Source: an uncultured Verrucomicrobiales bacterium
GTDB lineage: Bacteria > Verrucomicrobiota > Verrucomicrobiae > Limisphaerales > CANJSG01
Assembly (NCBI GenBank): GCA_946480965.1
Contig: CAMLMI010000083.1
Coordinates: 1-15,043 of the forward strand
Direction: 5' to 3'
Length of the DNA: 15,043 nucleotides
Shown: positions 1-8,000 of the stretch, piece after piece
How the letters are laid out: each line of letters opens with the position of its first letter
How positions within the stretch are numbered: position 1 is the stretch's first letter
The notes under the pieces: generated by a model
What the model saw: the letters and a program-made list of their open reading frames with translations, nothing else
Told to the model about the DNA's origin: nothing
Database searches by the model: none
Made by a program: the position numbers and the translations under genes

Positions 1-15
1 CGTCCGCGACCCTTG

Positions 16-678
16 ATGACGCTGCACTACAAAGTCACCGGCGGAGACGGTCTGGCCTACGGCCCCGTCTCGCTGGAGGAACTGGAGGAATGGATCCAGC
101 AACGACGGGTCGTGGGCTCGACCTTGATCTGGCGTTCTGATCTGAACCGGTGGCGGGCGGCGGAGGAGTTCTTGGAACTCGCCTACGTGCTGAAACAGGC
201 TGCGGCGCAATCTCCGGCGGCTCCGGAAGCCGAGCGGATCGATGAGGTGCGTCCGGTGGGGTTCTTCCCGCGCCTAGTGGCCTACACGGTGGATTACTTT
301 GTCCTCACGGCTTTGATGACGGCGGTTTTTCCGCTGCTGAAGGGTTTCGGAGAACTGGAAGAGACCCAGAGCGTTCTGGAACTGATCCGTCAGAAACCCT
401 TCTGGGTACTGCTCGGAGTCAATGTGTTCGTGGCGGGCTTGTTCAACATTCTGTTCAATGGCCATTTCGGCGCCACGCCGGGCAAGATCCTGATCGGTGC
501 CCGCATTGTGAATGAAGACGGTTCTCCGCTCGGCTATCTCAAAGCTGCCCTGCGCTACGCCGCCGAATGGGTCAGCGCGTTTTCGCTGGGAGCCGGATAC
601 CTGTTCGTGGCGTTTCGACCGGACCGGCGGGCGCTGCACGATCTGCTGGCGGGCACGCGCGTCGTTTTCAGCCCATGA
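16..678 (+). CDS. GYF_2 plus RDD domain membrane protein
   Basis: Predicted 220-residue inner-membrane protein. Residues 1-55 read as a GYF_2 (DUF4339) domain: an aromatic N-terminus, then Gly-Pro at the start of a 'GPVSLEELEEWI' helix, then a Trp-containing 'LIWRSDLNRW' strand. Residues about 75-220 are an RDD domain: the Arg of 'FFPRLVAYTVDYF', the conserved 'GATPGKILIGARIVNEDG' stretch and the closing 'RRALHDLLAGTRVV'. Three hydrophobic segments are visible, near residues 84-106, 124-146 and 177-200. The ATG at 16 is preferred because the GYF_2 fold normally begins almost at the N-terminus; a TTG lies directly before it and no in-frame stop is visible between it and the window edge, so an upstream extension cannot be excluded. 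Its stop overlaps the lspA start (ATGA), implying one transcript. The molecular function of RDD proteins is largely unknown; some are linked to ion transport. No substrate can be inferred. Confidence 0.9.
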   Translation: MTLHYKVTGGDGLAYGPVSLEELEEWIQQRRVVGSTLIWRSDLNRWRAAEEFLELAYVLKQAAAQSPAAPEAERIDEVRPVGFFPRLVAYTVDYFVLTALMTAVFPLLKGFGELEETQSVLELIRQKPFWVLLGVNVFVAGLFNILFNGHFGATPGKILIGARIVNEDGSPLGYLKAALRYAAEWVSAFSLGAGYLFVAFRPDRRALHDLLAGTRVVFSP

Positions 679-1184
679 AACTGACCGGCAACCAGCAGAT
701 GGCTTGGATCTGCGCCGGGGTGTTCGCCCTGGACCAGGTGACCAAGCAGATCGTCCTCCGGTTTCTCGGGACTGAAGAAAGCAGGGAAGTGATCCCGGGC
801 TTCTTCAAGCTGGTCCATTGGCAGAACCGGGGCGCGGCGTGGAGTCTCTTCAGCACCGTGGATGGCAGCAACTTCGTGCTGGCGGCAGTATCGCTGGTGG
901 CGTTTGGCGCGCTCATCTGGTTCCGGAACCATTTCGGGGCGGAGACCCGAATGGGGCGGATCGCGTTGGGGCTGGTGATGGGGGGGATTCTCGGCAATTT
1001 CTGTGACCGCATCTTCATTCACCATGTCGTGGACTTCCTCCGCTTCTACCTCGACAGCCGCAGCGGGCTGGAAGTGGGTTTTCCGGCCTTCAACGTGGCG
1101 GATTCGGCGATCTGCGTAGGCGTCGGCCTGATGTTCATCCAAGCATGGATCACTGAGGCAGCCCAAAGACCTTCCAAGCCATGA
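675..1184 (+). CDS. lspA: Lipoprotein signal peptidase II
   Basis: Signal peptidase II, an inner-membrane aspartic protease that removes the signal peptide of diacylglyceryl-modified prolipoproteins after Lgt. The 169-residue length is normal for the family. Visible family motifs are D20 in 'ALDQVTKQIV', N51 in 'QNRGAAWSLFS', 'GNFCDR' with D111, and 'FNVADSAI' with N140 and D143. D111 and D143 are the expected catalytic aspartate pair. Four hydrophobic stretches match the usual four-helix topology. The frame is open further upstream, but the ATG at 675 gives the standard N-terminus and overlaps the stop of the GYF_2-RDD gene by ATGA; its own stop overlaps the yacG ATG the same way. Both junctions suggest translational coupling. 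Known globomycin targets belong to this family. Confidence 0.97.
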   Translation: MKLTGNQQMAWICAGVFALDQVTKQIVLRFLGTEESREVIPGFFKLVHWQNRGAAWSLFSTVDGSNFVLAAVSLVAFGALIWFRNHFGAETRMGRIALGLVMGGILGNFCDRIFIHHVVDFLRFYLDSRSGLEVGFPAFNVADSAICVGVGLMFIQAWITEAAQRPSKP

Positions 1185-1375
1185 ACCCGACGGAAGATCG
1201 AGCCCGGCGGCGCTATCAATGCCCCACTTGTCGGAGGATCGGGGTGTGGTTGTTGGAGAAGTCCGCCCCCTTTTGCTCTGATCGGTGCCGTTTGGTGGAC
1301 TTGGGGAAATGGCTGAACGAAGAGCATTCCATTGCTGAACCGATTCCAAAAGACTTGGGTGAGAAGGGTTTTTAA
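1181..1375 (+). CDS. yacG: DNA gyrase inhibitor YacG-type zinc protein
   Basis: A 64-residue zinc-binding protein of the YacG family. It carries a treble-clef-like Cys4 set: C14-x2-C17 in 'CPTCRR' and C32-x3-C36 in 'FCSDRCR', followed by the diagnostic 'VDLGKWLNEE' segment. E. coli YacG binds GyrB and inhibits gyrase; whether this homologue does so is inferred from family membership only. Length is typical. The start is set by the ATGA overlap with lspA, making it the last gene of a three-gene cassette. No clear intrinsic terminator was found directly after the stop. In many bacteria yacG lies near coaE or pilD, so the lspA linkage is a local arrangement. Confidence 0.93.
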   Translation: MNPTEDRARRRYQCPTCRRIGVWLLEKSAPFCSDRCRLVDLGKWLNEEHSIAEPIPKDLGEKGF

Positions 1376-1480
1376 GGATCGAGATAATCCGGGATGGACA
1401 GGATTCTGCGCGGGCACTAGGACAGATTTGCCCTGAAAATCACCCACCATAGCGGTGTGTCACAAAATTGGATTTTCCTG

Positions 1481-1509
1481 TTTACAGCGTCTTGGAAATG
1501 GACTTCAAT
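1481..1509 (+). promoter_or_regulatory. Candidate sigma-70 promoter for the fibro-slime gene
   Basis: TTTACA (1481-1486; 5 of 6 to the -35 consensus), a 17-nt spacer, then TTCAAT (1504-1509; 4 of 6 to the -10 consensus). Transcription would begin near 1516, leaving a short leader before the ribosome site. The call is by consensus match only; the housekeeping sigma preference of this organism is not known. Confidence 0.35.
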
Positions 1510-1537
1510 GCGTCAGTCGTTAGCGACGGCGACGTTT

Positions 1538-1545
1538 GGAAAGGA
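1538..1545 (+). promoter_or_regulatory. Ribosome binding site that fixes the fibro-slime start
   Basis: GGAAAGGA ends 7 nt before the ATG at 1553. This decides for 1553 over the in-frame ATG at 1508 and the more upstream open frame, and the resulting protein begins with a good signal peptide. Confidence 0.6.
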
Positions 1546-1552
1546 TCAAAAA

Positions 1553-2374
1553 ATGAAGATCAACAAATTAATTGGAAATAGCCTGTTATCGGTCGGGGCT
1601 GCGGTGGCGTTCTCCCAGAGCGCTTCGGCTGCTTCCGTGAATATCCCTGTCACTTATCGTGATTTCGCCAGCGGTGAAAAGCTGGGCGGAACCGAGAAAG
1701 TCTTCGAAGGTGCGATTGACATCGTCGGTGGTTCGACGGTTGTCGTCCCAGGCTTGGTTGGTGCCGGTTCGGCGGGTTCTCCCGTGACTGATGCCGTTCT
1801 GGATGCCGGTGGATGGTCTGCCAAGTATGGTGGGTCCAAGCCGAGCGATCTCTACAAGGACACGGGCTACATGACGGGCAAGCTGAACAGCTCGCTCACG
1901 TTCACTGAGACTTCCCCTGGAATCTACAGCTTTTCGGACACCTCGTTCTTCCCCTTGGATGGTCTTCTCGGTGGCAATCAGGGCAACTCGCACAACTACC
2001 ATTTCTCGATGGAGATGCATGCGGTGTTCACCTATGTCGCTGGCCAGGAGTTCAACTTCAAGGGTGACGACGACGTCTGGGTTTACATCAACGGCCAGCT
2101 CGTGATCGACCTCGGTGGCGTTCACAGCGCCAAGTCCGCTTCGATCGATCTGGACACGCTCGGCCTGACCGCCGGCAACACCTACACCTTCGACCTGTTC
2201 TTCAACGAGCGTCACACTTCGCTGTCCACGTTCTCTGCTGACACGTCGATCGTGTTCCGTCCGCCTCCTCCGGAGGTTCCTGAAGTCTCCACTGCGGTTT
2301 CAGCCGCCGGATTTGCCCTCCTCGGAGGCATGTTCCTGCTGCGCTCCCGCAAGGTGGCTCAGGCCCAGCAGTAA
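1553..2374 (+). CDS. Exported fibro-slime domain protein, PEP-CTERM-like tail
   Basis: A 273-residue secreted protein. Residues 1-26 form a signal peptide (Lys-rich start, hydrophobic core, 'SASA' cleavage site). Residues about 30-235 match the fibro-slime domain, a PA14-like beta-sandwich first noted in Dictyostelium and Fibrobacter surface proteins. Its hallmarks are 'VTYRDF' near the start, the Asp-rich 'GDDDVWVYINGQLVIDLGG' (171-189) followed by H191, and 'FFNERHTSLSTF' (216-227). The Asp-rich loop suggests calcium-dependent carbohydrate or surface binding, by analogy with PA14 domains. Residues about 242-270 form a sorting tail: 'VPEVST', a hydrophobic helix, then 'RSRK'. This resembles PEP-CTERM but has PEV in place of PEP. 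The gene is monocistronic: candidate promoter upstream, strong terminator downstream. Role in matrix or attachment is inference. Confidence 0.85.
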   Translation: MKINKLIGNSLLSVGAAVAFSQSASAASVNIPVTYRDFASGEKLGGTEKVFEGAIDIVGGSTVVVPGLVGAGSAGSPVTDAVLDAGGWSAKYGGSKPSDLYKDTGYMTGKLNSSLTFTETSPGIYSFSDTSFFPLDGLLGGNQGNSHNYHFSMEMHAVFTYVAGQEFNFKGDDDVWVYINGQLVIDLGGVHSAKSASIDLDTLGLTAGNTYTFDLFFNERHTSLSTFSADTSIVFRPPPPEVPEVSTAVSAAGFALLGGMFLLRSRKVAQAQQ

Positions 2375-2395
2375 TCCTCTGCCCGTCCTAACGAA

Positions 2396-2433
2396 AAGCC
2401 CCGCCATCCAAAAGATGGCGGGGCTTATTATTT
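2396..2433. terminator. Strong bidirectional intrinsic terminator
   Basis: A perfect 13-bp stem (2396-2408 with 2414-2426, core GCCCCGCCATC) and a 5-nt loop. The plus strand continues ATTATTT; the minus strand continues with four T residues. It lies between two convergent genes (fibro-slime, plus; aminotransferase, minus) and can serve both. Confidence 0.92.
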
Positions 2434-2444
2434 GCTCGGATGCC

Positions 2445-3626
2445 TCAACGACGGATGCGGTCCACGAATCGCCCCAAGCGTTCCATCGCCACTTGGATCT
2501 GCTCGAACGCCGTGGCGTAGCAGCAACGCAGATAGCCTTCGCCGCTGGGCCCAAAGGCGGTTCCAGGCACAGCCGCCACCCGTTCCTCCTGGAGGAAGCG
2601 CACGGCGAACTCCTTCGAGCTCAAGCCCGATGAGCGGATGTTGGGAAAGGCGTAAAACGCTCCTCGTGGCAAATGACAGGACAGTCCGAGGTCATTGAAG
2701 GACTTCACGATGAAATTGCGGCGGCGTCCGTATTCTTCGCGCATCCGGTCGGTATCCGGTTCACCGTGTTTGATCGCTTCCAAGGCCGCTTCTTGGCTGA
2801 TGATCGAGGCGCACAGCATCGAGTATTGGTGGATCTTCATCATGGCCTCGATGATCTCCACAGGTCCGCAGGCGTAGCCGATGCGGAATCCGGTCATCGC
2901 GTAGGCTTTGCTGAAGCCGTGCAGGAAGATGGTCCGTTCCGCCATTCCGGGAAGAGACGCGATGGACACGTGTTCGCCTTCATAGGTCAGCTCGCTGTAG
3001 ATCTCGTCGGTAATGACTAGCAGGTTGTGGCGTTTGGCGACTTCCGCGATCTTCATCAGCTCCGTTCGTGACATGGTGCCGCCGGTCGGATTGGTCGGAA
3101 AATTGAGCATGACCGCCTTGGTGCGCGGGGTCACGGCGGCTTCGATGGCCTCGGCCGTGACGGCGAACTGGTCCTCCGCCTTGCACGAGATCGCCACCGG
3201 CACTCCGTAGGCCAGCACGATGCTCGGTGAATAGCTCACGTAGCAGGGCTCATGGTAGATGATCTCGTCGCCGGGATTGATGATGGCGCGGAGGGCCAGG
3301 TCCATCGCCTCGCTGACGCCGACCGCGATCAGGATCTGGTTCTTAGGGTTGTAGCTGACGTGGAAGTGCGTCTCGATGTGCTTGGCCAAGGCTTCGCGCA
3401 ACGAGAGCAGGCCGAGATTCGAGGTGTAGGAGGTGCGGCCCCGTTCCAAGGCATAGATGGCGGCTTCCCGGATATGCCACGGGGTCTGGAAGTCCGGCTC
3501 GCCCACGCCCAGCGAGATCACGTCCTTCATTCCCTGCACGATGTCGAAAAAGTCGCGGATTCCGGAACGGGGAATGTTCCGGACATGCGTGGCCACGAAA
3601 CGCTCTGGTTGCCAGCTCTGACCCAT
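2445..3626 (-). CDS. Class I/II PLP-dependent aminotransferase
   Basis: A 393-residue cytosolic aminotransferase of fold type I. Visible landmarks are 'GVGEPDFQTPWHI' near residue 41, 'RTSYTSNLGLLSLREALA' (residues 64-81), N179 in 'NFPTNPTGG', D207 and Y210 in 'ITDEIY', the PLP-binding K240 in 'GFSKAYAMTGFRIGY', and R367 in 'GYLRCCY', the expected alpha-carboxylate anchor. Length is standard. The ATG at 3626 is chosen because the conserved region begins shortly after it; the frame is open to 3773, but that extension is Arg-rich and unlike the family. The amino-acid donor cannot be told from sequence: aspartate, alanine, aromatic and N-acetyl-diaminopimelate aminotransferases all share these motifs. 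It shares a 197-nt divergent region with the chemoreceptor-like gene. No strong Shine-Dalgarno is visible. Confidence 0.93.
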   Translation of the reverse strand: MGQSWQPERFVATHVRNIPRSGIRDFFDIVQGMKDVISLGVGEPDFQTPWHIREAAIYALERGRTSYTSNLGLLSLREALAKHIETHFHVSYNPKNQILIAVGVSEAMDLALRAIINPGDEIIYHEPCYVSYSPSIVLAYGVPVAISCKAEDQFAVTAEAIEAAVTPRTKAVMLNFPTNPTGGTMSRTELMKIAEVAKRHNLLVITDEIYSELTYEGEHVSIASLPGMAERTIFLHGFSKAYAMTGFRIGYACGPVEIIEAMMKIHQYSMLCASIISQEAALEAIKHGEPDTDRMREEYGRRRNFIVKSFNDLGLSCHLPRGAFYAFPNIRSSGLSSKEFAVRFLQEERVAAVPGTAFGPSGEGYLRCCYATAFEQIQVAMERLGRFVDRIRR

Positions 3627-3737
3627 AGGTCCAAGGAAGGGACGGCAAACCGGCCGGTCCGAAAAGGAAAATCTGAGCCCCAGATCCCAGACGATCATGC
3701 GCCGTCGAACCGGGCCAACGGAACAAGCCCCGCAACT

Positions 3738-3758
3738 CCTGTCGGGCCGCGCGACAGG
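3738..3758. promoter_or_regulatory. Inverted repeat in divergent intergenic region
   Basis: CCTGTCG (3738-3744) and CGACAGG (3752-3758) form a perfect 7-bp inverted repeat around a 7-nt GC-rich centre. It sits about midway in the 3627-3823 gap between the divergent aminotransferase and chemoreceptor-like genes. It may be an operator or a small hairpin. No regulator gene lies next to it, so the assignment is tentative. Confidence 0.35.
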
Positions 3759-3823
3759 TCGATTCCTCCTCAAGCCACGGGCGCGATCGTCCGACCCTAT
3801 TCCAGAACCTCACGATCAATCCC

Positions 3824-4978
3824 ATGCCCGAACGCGTCATTGGTCTGGCCGACGAGATCTCGGCCCTCGTCTCAAACCGCATCGGAGACATCCAGCGGAT
3901 CACCCTGATTTCGCGGCTTCTCGCCATGAACGCCTCGATCGAAGCCGCCCGGGCGGGCCAAGCCGGAGTGGGCTTTTCAGTCGTGGCCGAAGAGGTGAGA
4001 TGCGTTTCGGAGAAGATCACCGGCATCGTCAACGAGCTGCAGGACCATCTCGATCCGCGGATCAAGGAACTCAACCGCCTCGGCGGTTCGCTCATCGCGC
4101 AGCTACGCGGCACCCGGTTGACCGATCTGGCGCTGAACATGATCGAGATCATCGACCGGAATCTCTACGAGCGTTCGTGCGACGTGCGTTGGTGGGCCAC
4201 CGATTCCGCCGTGGTGGACTGCGTGGCGCGTCCGGACGAAGGCGCGCTCGCCGGGTTCTGTTCAAAGCGGCTCGGCGTGATCCTCGATTCCTACACCGTC
4301 TATCTGGATCTCTGGGTCATGGATCTGGAGGGCAACGTCGTGGCTACCGGCCGACCGACGAAGTTCCCCAGCGCCAAAGGGCAAAACGTCTCCAAAAGCT
4401 CCTGGTTCAAACAGGCGTTGCAGACCCGCGACGGGACGGAGTTCGCCGTCGCCGACATCGAAGCCGTCCCCGCGCTGGGCAACCAGCTCGTCGCCACCTA
4501 TGCCGCCGCGATCCGCGAAGGCGGCGAGACCCAGGGTCGCCCCATTGGCGTGCTCGGCATCTTCTTCGACTGGCAGGCCCAGTCCGAGACGGTGGTCAAG
4601 GGCGTCCGCCTTTCCCCGGACGAACGGGAGCTGACGCGCTGCCTCATCCTCGACCGCCAGTCCCGCGTGATCGCCTCGTCCGATGGCAAGGGGGTGCTGG
4701 AGGAGCATTACTCGCTCCAGACCGGAGGGCAGGAGATGGCCAATTACGCGGACAAGACTGGCCACGTGATCGGATTCGCCGTGACCCCGGGTTATGAAAC
4801 CTATCGCGGTCTCGGATGGTATGGCGTGGTGGAACAGAAGCTCCGCAAAGCCTCCGTGCGGTCGGGATTCTCCGGGACCGAACCCGCCGGTTTCGCGACA
4901 AGGGATGCTGCGGCTCCGGCGCCAGTCGCGATGACGGCCTCCGACCTCTCGCGTCTCCCGCTGCCGGTGGTTTCCTGA
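3824..4978 (+). CDS. Soluble chemoreceptor-like protein with Cache-type sensor
   Basis: A 384-residue protein with no signal peptide or membrane helix. Residues about 10-75 match only the tip of the methyl-accepting chemotaxis signalling hairpin: 'LLAMNASIEAARAGQAGVGFSVVAEEVR' (residues 32-59; positions 3917-4000) aligns with the CheA/CheW-contact turn of E. coli receptors. The long flanking coiled coils and methylation helices are missing. Residues about 115-340 form a sensor region beginning 'ERSCDVRWWATDSAVV', then 'LDLWVMDLEGNVVATG' and 'SSWFKQAL', patterns typical of Cache/PAS-like ligand domains. Residues 341-384 are an Ala/Ser/Arg-rich tail. The order (signalling tip first, sensor after) is the reverse of membrane receptors. 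It may be a cytoplasmic input to a chemosensory array, or a regulator that has lost array assembly. No che genes are in the window. No clear ribosome site precedes the ATG, and no earlier start codon was found in frame. Confidence 0.8.
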   Translation: MPERVIGLADEISALVSNRIGDIQRITLISRLLAMNASIEAARAGQAGVGFSVVAEEVRCVSEKITGIVNELQDHLDPRIKELNRLGGSLIAQLRGTRLTDLALNMIEIIDRNLYERSCDVRWWATDSAVVDCVARPDEGALAGFCSKRLGVILDSYTVYLDLWVMDLEGNVVATGRPTKFPSAKGQNVSKSSWFKQALQTRDGTEFAVADIEAVPALGNQLVATYAAAIREGGETQGRPIGVLGIFFDWQAQSETVVKGVRLSPDERELTRCLILDRQSRVIASSDGKGVLEEHYSLQTGGQEMANYADKTGHVIGFAVTPGYETYRGLGWYGVVEQKLRKASVRSGFSGTEPAGFATRDAAAPAPVAMTASDLSRLPLPVVS

Positions 4979-4996
4979 GGACATCGGGCGGAATGG

Positions 4997-5036
4997 AAAA
5001 CGGCCGGCAGCATCGTGCGATGCCGCCGGCCGTTCC
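4997..5036. terminator. Strong hairpin terminator between convergent genes
   Basis: AACGGCCGGC (4999-5008) pairs with GCCGGCCGTT (5025-5034). After one A-C mismatch, GCATC (5010-5014) pairs with GATGC (5019-5023) around a GTGC loop. On the minus strand the stem is followed by a short T run from the AAAA at 4997-5000. It therefore best ends the haem-binding protein transcript and may also stop the chemoreceptor-like gene. Confidence 0.8.
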
Positions 5037-5056
5037 GCGCCGGGAGGAAACGCCGC

Positions 5057-8000
5057 CTACTTCAGCGTCGAGAGATACTCCATCACGTCGCGCAGGTCGC
5101 GCTTGCTGACGAGGTTCTCGATGCCTTCCAACATGCCCGAAGGGCCCTTCAGCCGCTCGGTCACGTCCGCCTTCTTCACCTTCACCACGCCGTCCTCGGG
5201 CGAGTTGATCTCGATCTCGGAATCCGTCTCGCTCTTCAACATGCCGGCGATCTCCGATCCGTTCTTCAGCGTGACGATGACGGACTCGTAGCCCTTCGCG
5301 ATGTCCTTGTTCGGATGCACGATCGAGTCGAGCAGGTATTCGCGGCTCTTGGAGGCGGCGATCTTGCCCAGCTCCGGGCCGACCTCGCCGCCCTCGCCGT
5401 TCACCTTGTGGCAACGCAGGCAGGAGGCTTCGGGCTTCTCGAAGAAGACCTTCTTGCCCTCCTCCGCGTTGCCGCCGGCCAAGGCCCAGCGGAACCGTGC
5501 CAGATCGCCCGTGGCGGGCAGCGTGGCGAAATAGGCGTCCAGCTTGGCCTTGAGCGCGGGCACGGGCTCGGCCGCCTCCATCACGTCCAGCATCAGCTCC
5601 GGAGCCAGGGTGCCGGTGACGAGCTTCTCGACCCATTCGCCGAGGAGGGCCGTCGCCTTGTCGGTCCCCAGTTTCCCCAGCGCGGCCAGAGCCGCCTGTT
5701 TCTCTCCAGTGGAGCCGTTGGCCAGCGTCGCGGCCAAGCGCACGGTCGGGTCGCCCTTGCCGGAAGCGGCCTGGATGCGGGTAGCGGCTTTGCGCAGCGG
5801 CTCCTCCGTCGCGGCCGAGGCCGTCGCGAGCGCCTGGTCGAGGAAGGCGTCGTTCAAGGTGGCCAGCGCGTCCAGGGCGGCCACGCGGGCGTCGGTCGAT
5901 CCGTCCTTGTTCTGCACGACGGCCAGCAGCGCGGGGCCGGATTCGGCGATCTTCAGCGCCTTGGCCGCATCGGCGGCGGCGGCCTGCACGGGGCCGGGCG
6001 ATTCCAGGAGGATCGCGTTCAACACGGGCCTGAGCGCGTCGGCAGCGGGTTTGGCGTCGCGCGCTCCCTCGACCGGCCGCCAGAGACCGGTGACGTGGTC
6101 ACGGCCGGAGGGCTTGCCCCATTCAGCGAGGTTCTGCAGCGCCTCGACGCGCGTCGCGTTCTCGGACTTGTCGTTGGCCGCGTATCGGGCCACGGCCGCC
6201 GCGTTCTCCGCGCCGCCGACGCGGAAGTTCGCGTTGAGCAGGCGGCGGGTCACGGGCTTCGTATCCGCCACGGTGTTCAGCATCCGCGCCATGAACGGCA
6301 TGGCCGGGGTGATCGTCTCGTCGTTGATCGCTCGGACGGCTTCGAGGCGGATCTTCGCGTCGGCGTCGCCGAGGAACTGGATCAAGTCGCCGCTCTTCTG
6401 GCGGCGCAGCGCGAGCAGCGCGGCCATGCGCACGGCGGAGGAATCGTCCTTGGCCATCGCCACGAGCTGGTTGACGGAGGCCGTGCCCAGGAGAGCCATG
6501 ACGCCCGCATGGCGCAGGTAGGCGTCCTTGTCCGCGTTGGCCCGGATCATGGCCTTGACCGGCTCCAGCGCGGAGGTCGCGCCGAGCTTGCCAAGGGCGA
6601 TGGCGGCCTGGAACTGCGCGCGGGGCGCGTCCTTGTCCGCCAGCAGCCCGATCAGGGCCGAGGTGGCCGGCGCGTAGCGCGTGTCGCCCAGGACCTTTGC
6701 GGCCTGCGCGCGGATCTCCGGGTCGGCGTCGCCCAGCAGGGGCGCGACCGAAACCATCACGCCGTTGTTCTTCCGGCCCAACATGCCCGCGCCCCAGAGA
6801 CCGTGGATGCGCGCCAGGCGGTTCTCGTTCGTGCTGGCGGTCTGGATGAGCGCCCAAGTGGCGGTCTTGTTCACCAGCTCGAACTGCGCCTCCTGCCGCA
6901 CCCGCTGGTCAGCGTGGCCCAGGAGCGAGAGCAGTTCCTTCTCGGAACGGCCCTTCATGCCGTCGCGCAACAACCGCTGCGTCTGTTCGGCCAGCGTCCG
7001 GTCCGTCGCCGCCGTGTCCTTCAGGCGGTAGATGCGGCCCTTGCCGTTCTTGTTCCAGCCCCGGCCCCAATCGCTCGCGTAGAGGTGGCCGTCCGGGCCT
7101 TGCTCCACGTCCGTCACCTGGAAGCCGGTGATCACCTGGGCCACGTTCGTCACCGTGTAGCTCGCGCCCGTGGGCTTCATCTGGATGGAGTGGATCACGC
7201 TGTTCGCGCTGCCCCGGAAGTCCGCCATGAGGAACGCGCCATTGTAGGCCGGCGAAAGGCCCACGCCGCTGTAGTGCGTCAGCCCGGACGGGCCCGCTCC
7301 GATGTTCGCGAGCGGCGGCAGGTGCCAGAACCCGGTGGATTCCGGACGGCACAGCTTTTCGTCGTTCCAAGGACCGCGGCTGTTCGGACGCTCGATGAAC
7401 TGCCAGCCCACGTGCCAGCCGGAATCGCCGCCCTCGACCACATGCACCCAACGCGCGGGATCGCCGCCGTCCGAGTTGTTGTCGCCGGTGAAGAGATCGC
7501 CGAAATCGTCGAAGGCCAGTTCCTGCGGATTGCGCAGGCCGCGATGGACGATCTCCAGATCCGAGCCGTCCAGGTTGCACCGGAGCACCGCGCCACAGTC
7601 GGGCTCGGCGATGAGGCGCCCGTCCTGCTTCACGCTGAAGCCGCGGTCGCCGCTGGAGAAGTAGAGCTTGCCGTCCGGCCCCACGCGCAACCCGTGCAGG
7701 TCGTGGCCAAGGAAGGCGATGCGGACGCCGTAGCCGTAGCTCAGCACGTCCTTCGTGTCGCCCACGCCGTCGCCGTCCTTGTCGACCACTTTGTAGAGCG
7801 CGGGCATGCAGGTGTAGAAAACGTCGCCGTTGTGCCAGAGCACCCCCGCGCCGATGCCGTCGAGGTAGTGGTTGTAGCCCTCGGAAAAGACCGTGCTGGT
7901 GTCCGCCTTGCCGTCGCCGCTCGCGTCCCAGACCAGCTTGATGCGTTCCGACTCCTTGGAGAACTGCGCCAGCTTGTTCCGGTAGTGGCGGTGCATGAAG

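Larger units (their letters stand above)
1376..1552. other. Intergenic region upstream of the fibro-slime gene
   Basis: A 177-nt gap between yacG and the fibro-slime gene. The frame of the downstream gene is open back to 1457, but the extra N-terminus is not signal-peptide-like and the gene's ribosome site lies at its 3' end. Apart from the candidate promoter listed separately, nothing is recognised. The stretch near 1380-1405 with 'GGGATGGACAGGATT' has the look of a degenerate intergenic repeat remnant, which is an impression only. Confidence 0.4.
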
